Below, one piece after another: positions 1 to 5,628 of a DNA stretch of 8,122 bases. Position 1 is the first letter of the stretch, and every line of letters starts with the position of its first letter. The stretch lies in the NCBI GenBank assembly GCA_003135995.1, contig PNBM01000154.1, positions 1-8,122 on the forward strand. The letters run 5' to 3'. A program made the translations under genes and the position numbers. The notes under the pieces were generated by a model. That model searched no databases and had not been told where the DNA came from. It saw nothing but the letters and a program-made list of their open reading frames with translations. Source of the stretch: Ignavibacteriota bacterium (GTDB taxonomy: Bacteria; Bacteroidota; Ignavibacteria; Tepidaquicellales; Tepidaquicellaceae).

Positions 1-7
1 ACAACCT

Positions 8-23
8 CTCCAGCGTGGGAACG
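8..23. repeat. Possible half of a recurrent intergenic palindrome
   Basis: The bases CTCCAGCGTGGGAACG lie 35 bases beyond the stop of the first gene. From memory they equal the right half of a widely scattered intergenic palindrome of the form GTTCCCA-CG-CTCCAG-CG-TGGGAAC. The left arm is not present in bases 1-7, so this copy is truncated or diverged, or the resemblance is chance. No terminator-like hairpin with a T-tract is visible between the stop codon and the window edge. Confidence 0.3.
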
Positions 24-58
24 GGTTTCACATACTGAGAATTACAAAAATTTTCTTA

Positions 59-1342
59 CTATTTAACAATCATCATTTTCTTCGTCTCTCTGAAATTACC
101 GGCAGACAAAGTATAGAAGTAAACTCCGCTCGAAAGCCAGTACGCGCTAAATGATGTTTCATAAGTGCCCGGATTTTGATTTTTATTTATAAGATTGGCA
201 ATCTCTTTTCCCGATAAATCATATACTTTCAAACTTACAAAACTATTCTTTGAAACCTGATACCTGATATTCGTTGTCGGGTTGAATGGATTCGGGTAAT
301 TCTGGAATAATTTATAATTATCCGGAGTTTCAGAACTAATCGTATTTATGTATGTTACAGGCTGACGATATGAAATACCGCCGTTCGAACGAACCGCCCA
401 GAAACCTACTCCCGGTTTACCTGCACTGATGCTATAGTATGTTCCGGCAGAAGCTGTATATTCAATGTTAAAAGTTGCTCCGTTATTTAGCGAAAAAAAG
501 ATTTGAGATAATCCGTTTTTAACATACCAGACACCTTGAATCATAGGAACTATCAAAGTTGATACTCCTGAAAAATTATTTACTCCGGGTGAAGTTTTAA
601 TGCTCCAGGTATTTCCGGAATTTGTTGTTGCAAGCAGGGAATCTGCTCCGGCAAATCCGTTATAATTACCGTTGAAAGGATAAAAACTTAAAGCATAAAC
701 ATTCGCTCTCGGGGTTGTTTGTGAAGTCCAGGTCGAACCGTTGTTGGTTGAGAAATAAATTTTTGAGTTATTTGTACCGAACCACATATAAGGCTGTAGA
801 CTGAATGCAGAGTTATTCCAACCCGCTTCAGCACTGCTTCCCGCGAGTAAATACATACCGGCTGAATCCCAGCTCGTACCTGCATTCGTAGTTTTCCATA
901 AAGACCACCTTGATCCCGCCGGAACCGGGTCGCCGATAAGTATACCATTTGTGGCCGAATACATGCATATCGCATCGATGAATCCCCCGTAAGATTGGTA
1001 AAAAATCAGCTCCCAATTCGCTCCGCCATCTGAAGTCTTCCATAACCAGGTAATGGATGGAGATCCCGAATATCCTGCAACCAATGCAGTATTGGCATCG
1101 ATACCTGCAACACTGATTAATGTTATCGATGTTGGTATCGTGCTGCTGCTTACATTTTGCCAGTACGTTCCTGTGTTGGTGGTTCTGAGTATAACGCCTG
1201 ATGCTCCGCATATCCATGCAGTTGTACTATTAACGGATGATACGGACCTGAGAGCTGTCGTGACAGGGGATGTCTGCTCCGACCATTGCGCATTTAATAC
1301 CGGCACACAAAGTAATAAAACAAATAAAAAAATCTTTTTCAT
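59..1342 (-). CDS. Secreted YCF48/BNR-type beta-propeller protein with T9SS type A sorting domain
   Basis: A 427-residue exported protein of unknown specific function. Residues 1-18 form a signal peptide (MKK, hydrophobic core, cut near NA|Q). The body holds six regularly spaced Asp-box-like turns at about residues 54-61 (TTNTGTYW), 103-110 (TSDGGANW), 151-158 (TTNAGTSW), 198-205 (STNNGSTW), 239-246 (TTNSGNTW) and 284-291 (SLNNGATF), with a weaker seventh near 318-325. The spacing of 41-49 residues and the preceding A-W-x-C-G-x-x-G-x-I-L-R-T-T pattern are typical of YCF48/PSII-BNR propellers. Residues 345-427 are a T9SS type A domain (NYPNPFNP, then SGVYFYTL, ending KKMMIVK), so the protein should cross the outer membrane and be anchored or released. 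A longer reading frame starts at 1354, but GGAG lies six bases before the ATG at 1342 and the signal peptide begins naturally there, so 1342 is preferred. Homologous propellers in cyanobacteria assist photosystem II, but that role is not expected here. The stop is TAG. Confidence 0.9.
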   Translation of the reverse strand: MKKIFLFVLLLCVPVLNAQWSEQTSPVTTALRSVSSVNSTTAWICGASGVILRTTNTGTYWQNVSSSTIPTSITLISVAGIDANTALVAGYSGSPSITWLWKTSDGGANWELIFYQSYGGFIDAICMYSATNGILIGDPVPAGSRWSLWKTTNAGTSWDSAGMYLLAGSSAEAGWNNSAFSLQPYMWFGTNNSKIYFSTNNGSTWTSQTTPRANVYALSFYPFNGNYNGFAGADSLLATTNSGNTWSIKTSPGVNNFSGVSTLIVPMIQGVWYVKNGLSQIFFSLNNGATFNIEYTASAGTYYSISAGKPGVGFWAVRSNGGISYRQPVTYINTISSETPDNYKLFQNYPNPFNPTTNIRYQVSKNSFVSLKVYDLSGKEIANLINKNQNPGTYETSFSAYWLSSGVYFYTLSAGNFRETKKMMIVK

Positions 1343-1348
1343 TACGTT

Positions 1349-1352
1349 CTCC
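1349..1352 (-). promoter_or_regulatory. Shine-Dalgarno sequence that decides the start at 1342
   Basis: On the minus strand the order is ATG (1354-1352), GGAG (1352-1349), six bases, ATG (1342-1340). GGAG at six bases is ideal for the inner ATG and useless for the outer one, with which it overlaps. It is the only clear Shine-Dalgarno sequence among the five genes here. The others have A/T-only leaders, as is common in this phylum. Confidence 0.6.
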
Positions 1353-1602
1353 ATTTAAAATTAGAAATAATTTAAAAACAGAAATATTTTATAAAACCGA
1401 ATATTTTTTAATGATAAATCAAAGTGTAATTTAATTATATGGAATCTGCTATTTGAATCTTTATTGAGAAGCCTCCTCTCTGTTTAAAAAGAGTTTTAAT
1501 ATTACATAATAATTGCAAATTATTTTCTAACAATCAATATAAATATCTATATTAATAATATTGATTAAATTACGAATACCTGTAAAAATTAATTTAGCTA
1601 AT

Positions 1603-1742
1603 CCCCTCTCCTTGCAAGAGAAGTATACGTATTCCCCCTCTCCTTTCCGGAGAGGTACCTGTATTCCCCCTCTCCTTGAGGTTGAGTGCTTTTTACGAAA
1701 TCACGACTTGTCGGGAAAAGGCTTTTGGGCAGGGGTGAGGTG
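1603..1742. repeat. C-rich intergenic repeat with 32-base tandem period
   Basis: The core CTCTCCTT recurs at 1606, 1638 and 1670, exactly 32 bases apart. The first two 32-base units match at 25 of 32 positions. The third matches only over the first eight bases and then diverges. Unit two contains a hairpin, CCTCTCC (1637-1643) with GGAGAGG (1649-1655) around a five-base loop. The block continues with CGAC-TT-GTCG (1704-1713) and ends in GGGCAGGGGTGAGGT (1727-1741). CCCCTCTCC..GGAGAGG elements followed by GGGGTGAGGT are, from memory, common dispersed intergenic repeats in many bacteria, including AT-rich FCB genomes. The octamer AAAATTAA flanks the block at 1585-1592 and 1743-1750 and could be a target-site duplication, though it is low in complexity. 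The GC content is far above that of its surroundings. Confidence 0.7.
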
Positions 1743-1931
1743 AAAATTAAATAAGTACATAAACAATATTTAATCTTAATTGATATTAATTTAAAAACAA
1801 AATTTTGCGTTTTTGATATTTGATAGTTACATTTCTTCCAAGGTAAAATATTTGCATTACATATCAAAAAAAATTAGACTTTTTTTGTTAAAAGACTTTC
1901 TGTTATTATTTACTAAATAATAAATTTTAAT

Positions 1932-2723
1932 ATGAATATATTATTACGATTTCCTCTTCCTTTATCCATTCTTATCGTTATAATTTTCAGTGTAACAATA
2001 TCTTATTTCAGTCTTAAGTTTGTAAAAAAGAAATATCCGCATGAACTTTTAAAAGAAAATCACGAAGTAGCCGGGTATATATTTAACGCATTCAGCATTA
2101 TGTTCTCTGTTTTGATTTCATTTGTAGTTTATATTAACTGGAGCGATTACAATCAGGCGCAGAAAAATGTATACGAAGAAATAAATTCTCAGTCGAATAT
2201 TTTTCATCTTGCATCCGGATTTCCTGATTCCGTAAAAAAAGAAATGCAGCTCGGTATTCTTGAATACAGTAAAGCGGTTTGTTATGACGAATGGTATGAT
2301 ATGGCCATCGGGATAAGAAGTCAAAAAGTCAGAGATGCTTATAATAAATTATGGGATTTGCTTCTGAATATGGACGTGAATTCATTGACACATAAAACGT
2401 TGTATGAACAGGGAATCAGCGAATTAAACAGGCTTAGTGACAGCCGGCGACAAAGATACTTTTATCTGGAAAACACGATACCGGGGCTTGTTTGGTTTAT
2501 TTTACTTTTTTCAGCATTAATGTCAGTTATTTTTACTCATTTTTTCGGGATGAGAAAAAAGGTTCCGCATTATATACTTGTTATATCTTTTACAACAATA
2601 ACGATGTTGATTTTATTTCTGATTTATGTCCTCGACCATCCTTATTCTACGGATTATATGATTACGCCCGAACCGTTTAAAGATTTAATTAATCAAATGG
2701 AGACTATAATAAAAGCCGGATAG
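1932..2723 (+). CDS. DUF4239 (bestrophin-like) inner-membrane protein
   Basis: A 263-residue protein with four predicted membrane helices in a two-plus-two arrangement: residues about 9-30, 47-68, 183-203 and 212-234. A soluble, mostly helical segment of about 115 residues separates the pairs. Family marks of DUF4239 are visible: HEVAG (44-48) leading into helix two, a following W-x-x-Y (70-73), Y-E-E (81-83), the mid-segment E-W (120-121), the R-R-x-R-Y stretch before helix three (172-176), I-P-G-L-V-W (183-188), and D-H-P-Y (235-238) just after helix four. The length is normal for the family. NCBI names such proteins bestrophin-like, which hints at an ion channel, but no function is established and I infer none. 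The leader is A/T-only with no Shine-Dalgarno sequence. It is the only plus-strand gene and is followed 30 bases later by a strong terminator, so it is probably a single transcription unit. Confidence 0.87.
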   Translation: MNILLRFPLPLSILIVIIFSVTISYFSLKFVKKKYPHELLKENHEVAGYIFNAFSIMFSVLISFVVYINWSDYNQAQKNVYEEINSQSNIFHLASGFPDSVKKEMQLGILEYSKAVCYDEWYDMAIGIRSQKVRDAYNKLWDLLLNMDVNSLTHKTLYEQGISELNRLSDSRRQRYFYLENTIPGLVWFILLFSALMSVIFTHFFGMRKKVPHYILVISFTTITMLILFLIYVLDHPYSTDYMITPEPFKDLINQMETIIKAG

Positions 2724-2753
2724 AAATTTTATTCGAACAATTTTTATATAAAA

Positions 2754-2786
2754 AAAAGGGAGCATCTTTCGCAGATGCTCCCTTTT
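2754..2786. terminator. Bidirectional intrinsic terminator between convergent genes
   Basis: A perfect ten-pair stem, GGGAGCATCT (2758-2767) with AGATGCTCCC (2773-2782), closes a five-base TTCGC loop. A run of A on the left (2750-2757) and TTTT on the right (2783-2786) add four A-T pairs and give a T-tract on each strand: eight T on the minus strand, four on the plus strand. It lies 30 bases after the plus-strand stop at 2723 and about 80 bases after the minus-strand stop at 2867, so it should end both transcripts. Confidence 0.93.
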
Positions 2787-2866
2787 AATTTCTATAAAAT
2801 AATTGAAAAATTATTTCAACTTATTCTAGATTGTTGTAACCGTATTTTTTAACTAAAAAAATTATT

Positions 2867-3511
2867 TTAAAATTTTATACCCGATTTTATTTCGAAAGAG
2901 TTACCTAATACAGTATATTTATAACCCCATTCAGTATCTCTTTCGCCAAGATAAGTGAAATCAGGATTGTATGAACTTTCTACAAAAATAGAATAAGAAT
3001 TTTTAAGATTATAACTTATTCCCAACCCAATTATTCCGCCGAAAATTTTGTTGTTGCTAATCGGATAATCCGGTAGTGTTCCGGGATGGTTTTCAAACGT
3101 ACTTTTTGCAGAAATAAAAACATCCATTCTTAATCCGGCGATTAAATATGGATTTATAATTCCACTGTGACCATTATACTTTGCATATAGTTCTGTTGTA
3201 AAAAAATTCACGTTGTTGTGAATATAAATTGTTCCGAAGTATTGTCCTGTTTCATTTGTTTCATATACAGGGTCAAGTCTGCCTTTTTGAGCATAATTAA
3301 TTCCTGAAACAAGGTTAAGATTTTGATACATATGAATTTCTTTAAATATACCTCCGGTAAATCCGAATTTATAATTCGTTGTACCATAAAATTCATAATT
3401 TTGATTTGCTATTGTTGTACCTAATTTAATCCCGAAGTCTTTGTATATTTGCGCATGGGAAACAGAAGCAAATAATAAGATTAGTGTCAGAAGACCAATT
3501 GATTTTTTCAT
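2867..3511 (-). CDS. Small outer-membrane beta-barrel protein (PorT-like / OMP_b-brl family)
   Basis: A 214-residue exported protein. Residues 1-20 form a signal peptide (MKK, hydrophobic core, SHA|Q). The rest consists of alternating beta-strand-like segments with aromatic residues, beginning with GIKLGTTIANQNY. This resembles the G-x-K-x-G-x-N opening of the Bacteroidetes outer-membrane beta-barrel family PF13568. Strand-like pieces such as NLNLVSGINYAQKG, INPYLIAGLRMDV, FGGIIGLGISYNL and NSFEIKSGIKF follow, and the last ends in the C-terminal phenylalanine expected of barrel proteins. The length of about 195 mature residues fits an eight-stranded barrel. There is no T9SS domain. The name PorT-like describes the fold only; no link to the T9SS machine is shown. 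The leader is A/T-only without a Shine-Dalgarno sequence, and the gene is probably monocistronic. Confidence 0.85.
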   Translation of the reverse strand: MKKSIGLLTLILLFASVSHAQIYKDFGIKLGTTIANQNYEFYGTTNYKFGFTGGIFKEIHMYQNLNLVSGINYAQKGRLDPVYETNETGQYFGTIYIHNNVNFFTTELYAKYNGHSGIINPYLIAGLRMDVFISAKSTFENHPGTLPDYPISNNKIFGGIIGLGISYNLKNSYSIFVESSYNPDFTYLGERDTEWGYKYTVLGNSFEIKSGIKF

Positions 3512-3772
3512 TATTTTTAATTTTTAATTAATAAATAATTTTTTAATTAACTTATTTGTAGCATGGAGGAATGTTATTTACATTTAAACTACGGAGCTCA
3601 ATAAATCAATTTATAGAATAGAATTATGATGTATATTATTTTAATTAAAAATAAAATCAATATAAATTTCAAAAAATAAATATTAAAATCAAGCGAATAA
3701 TTGAAATATATTTTATAAAAAAATACCAGGTGAATAATTCTCTGAAAAATACTCTCAAATATATCAAAACAA
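3512..3772. other. AT-rich intergenic spacer without a gene
   Basis: This stretch lies upstream of the beta-barrel gene and, after the next terminator, downstream of the sialidase-like gene. It is nearly all A and T apart from a short mixed segment at about 3560-3600, which contains GGAGGAATG and GAGCTC. The ATG there opens only a 13-codon frame. An open frame at 3598-3807 on the minus strand is low-complexity I/F/Y/K and runs through the terminator hairpin, so it is not a gene. A promoter for the 3511 gene must lie here, but I see no consensus match. Confidence 0.6.
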
Positions 3773-3804
3773 AAAAGCCCTGTTCCAAACAGAACAGGGC
3801 TTTT
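3773..3804 (-). terminator. Intrinsic terminator of the sialidase-like gene
   Basis: The nine-pair stem GCCCTGTTC (3777-3785) with GAACAGGGC (3792-3800) has a six-base loop. It is extended by four A-T pairs (3773-3776 with 3801-3804). On the minus strand it is followed by TTTTTTG and more T-rich sequence. It begins 25 bases after the stop codon at 3830, the expected place for that gene. The plus strand also has TTTT, so it may work both ways, but no plus-strand gene leads into it. Confidence 0.93.
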
Positions 3805-3829
3805 CAAAAAGAATTAAATTATCAAATCA

Positions 3830-5437
3830 TTACTTCAGCAATATCATCTTCTTAATGTCCACAAAATCATTTGATTTTAATTTAAAGAAATAAACACCGC
3901 TTGCAAGATTGCTCCCGTCAAAGTCTACAAGATAACTGCCTTCTTTTTTGACTTCGTTAACAAGTGTTGTCACTTCTCTTCCGAGCATATCGTAAACTTT
4001 TAACGATACGAATCCAGATTTTGGTAAATCATAACTTATCTTTGTTACAGGGTTAAACGGATTCGGATAATTTTGATATAATTTGAAGAAACCCGGAATA
4101 ATCTCTTCATTATTATTTATCCCTATCGTATAAAATGTATCTACAATTGCAGTATAAATAGAATGATTAGTCATATTTGACCATACAGGTCTTATATGAC
4201 CGTTTACAGCGGAAACACTTGTATAATCTCCCAAAAATCCACCATAAACGAATAAAGGCGAACTGCTTATTTTTACATTTTGAAATGTTTCACCCCCATC
4301 TGTTGACCTCGCAAGGTAAAAATTAGCATAATAATCAGGAAGATTTCTTTCATCATAAAAAACGATATAGATGTAACCTGTCGATTGGTCAACTGTCATC
4401 CAGCATAAAAATTGATGTTTTCCGGGTGCATCATCATTAACTCTTTTTACCGAACTCCAGTTCGTTCCTCCATTTGTAGATTTTATAAGCCACACATCTG
4501 TATCCGTAACTCCATTTCTCTGGTCGGAAAAATTTATATATATAGTACCTCTGTAAGGTCCATTGCTTATATCACAAGCCGTAATGGGAAAACCATTCAC
4601 TCTATCAATTCCATGAATAATATAATCCCAGCCGCCGGGCTGAAATGTTGCAACTTTTTCGCTGTCAAGCCAGGTAATTCCTCCATCAGTTGATTTATTA
4701 AAAAATATTCCGTATTGAGAATTTCTGATAATCGGACCGGACCAGCTTACATATATTTCCCCGTTTGGACCTATACAGGGCACAGCTCCTTCAACGGTAT
4801 TACAAGAATCCCTGGCATCTCCTTTTCTTTTCGAAATGCGTAACGGCTGACTCCAGCTTTGACCAGCATCTGTTGATTTTGAGAATAAAATTATAGTGCT
4901 GTCCATCGGATAATAACCATGATAAAACGAAAACTCTGTCCACGTAATATAAATATTATTTCTATAAATACTATTAGACCAATCCACGCATCCCCATGGT
5001 TTGTCCTGCAATGCCCGGCTATTATTTCCCAATAAATATCCTTCGTTCCAGTTCACACCATTATTTGTAGATTTCAATATTTGCAAACAGCTTGTACTGT
5101 CTGATTCAGAACCCGATAATGTTATGTAATAAAAATATCCGGAGGTATCAACAATGATAACAGGGTCTCCGCACGGTGATGATACCGATGAATATAAAGG
5201 ACTGCTATTCCAGTTCCAGCCACCATTTAGAGAATAAAAAAAACCACTGCCTGTATTCGTAGATGCACGAATATTTGAGCCTATTACAATATTATTTATA
5301 TTTATGGGGTTGATTATTATGGAAGATTCATTAGGATATAAACTACTATTTATAAGAATATTTTGATACTGACAAAATGAATTTTGACTGTACATTAATG
5401 ACAATAATATTAAGATATTGATACTAATGTTTTTCAT
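3830..5437 (-). CDS. Secreted sialidase-like six-Asp-box beta-propeller with T9SS type A sorting domain
   Basis: A 535-residue exported protein. Residues 1-22 form a signal peptide (cut probably at FC|Q; the cysteine has no lipobox context). Six Asp-box turns (S-x-D/N-x-G-x-x-W) mark the blades: 69-76 SLNGGWNW, 123-130 STNNGVNW, 188-195 STDAGQSW, 249-256 STDGGITW, 320-327 STNGGTNW and 378-385 STDGGETF. Their spacing of 54-71 residues matches the sialidase superfamily fold. The opening I-I-I-N-P-x-N-x-N-N-I-V-I-G-S-N (about 40-55) and G-D-Y-T-S-V near 403 are typical of secreted BNR proteins of this type. The F/Y-R-I-P motif of catalytic sialidases is not visible, so enzymatic activity is doubtful and a binding or structural role is as likely. 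Residues 453-535 are a T9SS type A domain (NYPNPFNPVT, SNLASGVYFFKL, ending KKMILLK). The gene has its own terminator downstream and another hairpin upstream, suggesting a single transcription unit. Confidence 0.93.
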   Translation of the reverse strand: MKNISINILILLSLMYSQNSFCQYQNILINSSLYPNESSIIINPININNIVIGSNIRASTNTGSGFFYSLNGGWNWNSSPLYSSVSSPCGDPVIIVDTSGYFYYITLSGSESDSTSCLQILKSTNNGVNWNEGYLLGNNSRALQDKPWGCVDWSNSIYRNNIYITWTEFSFYHGYYPMDSTIILFSKSTDAGQSWSQPLRISKRKGDARDSCNTVEGAVPCIGPNGEIYVSWSGPIIRNSQYGIFFNKSTDGGITWLDSEKVATFQPGGWDYIIHGIDRVNGFPITACDISNGPYRGTIYINFSDQRNGVTDTDVWLIKSTNGGTNWSSVKRVNDDAPGKHQFLCWMTVDQSTGYIYIVFYDERNLPDYYANFYLARSTDGGETFQNVKISSSPLFVYGGFLGDYTSVSAVNGHIRPVWSNMTNHSIYTAIVDTFYTIGINNNEEIIPGFFKLYQNYPNPFNPVTKISYDLPKSGFVSLKVYDMLGREVTTLVNEVKKEGSYLVDFDGSNLASGVYFFKLKSNDFVDIKKMILLK

Positions 5438-5547
5438 GATGATATATAAATATACGAATTTTTTAAATTATTTCTTATCTTAAAATATTTATTCGTTTGA
5501 AATAATATATTCCTGATAATTATTTAATCAAAATCAACAAATAATAA

Positions 5548-5587
5548 GGAAGCTCAAATAAATTAAATATATTATATTTGAGCTTCC
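5548..5587 (-). terminator. Hairpin terminator after the 769-residue protein gene
   Basis: A perfect 13-pair stem, GGAAGCTCAAATA (5548-5560) with TATTTGAGCTTCC (5575-5587), has a 14-base AT-only loop. It lies 41 bases beyond the stop at 5629. On the minus strand it is followed by TTATTATTTG, T-rich but interrupted, so termination may be weaker than at the other two hairpins. It separates this gene from the next one in the same direction (start at 5437), which argues against an operon. Confidence 0.75.
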
Positions 5588-5628
5588 ATTTGTTCTCTTG
5601 ATTTAGATTGATAATTAAAAGTTATTAA

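Larger units (their letters stand above)
1343..1931. other. Divergent intergenic region (589 bases) without a gene
   Basis: This spacer separates two divergently transcribed genes and must hold both promoters. Apart from the C-rich repeat at about 1603-1742 it is very AT-rich. I searched both strands for the Bacteroidetes promoter (TTG, then TAnnTTTG about 20 bases later) and found no full match. The closest is AATATTTG at 1847-1854 on the plus strand, with TTTG at 1819-1822. It has one mismatch and a slightly long gap, so I do not call it. Short open frames over the repeat (1561-1743 plus, 1598-1867 minus) follow the repeat and have no start context or family likeness. Confidence 0.6.

Noticed and set aside
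688..1217. Open frames at 688-975 and 828-1217 (minus) and 1053-1358 (plus)
   Set aside because: They lie wholly or almost wholly inside the propeller gene in other frames, have no family likeness and mirror its codon pattern.
1478..1497. CTCT...AGAG followed by TTTT as a terminator
   Set aside because: The stem has only four pairs and an eight-base loop, and it lies in a divergent region where no transcript is expected to end.
1603..1682. Three 32-base spaced repeats considered as a CRISPR array
   Set aside because: The conserved part is only about nine to eleven bases in the third copy, no unique spacers of regular length separate identical repeats, and no cas gene is nearby.
1819..1854. 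TTTG and AATATTTG as a Bacteroidetes-type promoter for the 1932 gene
   Set aside because: The downstream element has one mismatch to TAnnTTTG and the gap of 24 bases is longer than usual; the evidence is too weak to annotate.
1561..1867. Two short open frames across the C-rich repeat (plus 1561-1743, minus 1598-1867)
   Set aside because: Their sequences are translations of the repeat and of AT-rich flanks, with repeated SPSP/LARRGD-like pieces and no start signal.
3598..3807. A 69-residue minus-strand frame rich in I, F, Y and L
   Set aside because: It begins inside the terminator hairpin stem and is otherwise low-complexity AT sequence; the membrane-like look comes from base composition.
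4412..4693. A 93-residue plus-strand frame
   Set aside because: It is antisense to the sialidase-like gene, within its blades, and has no recognisable domain.
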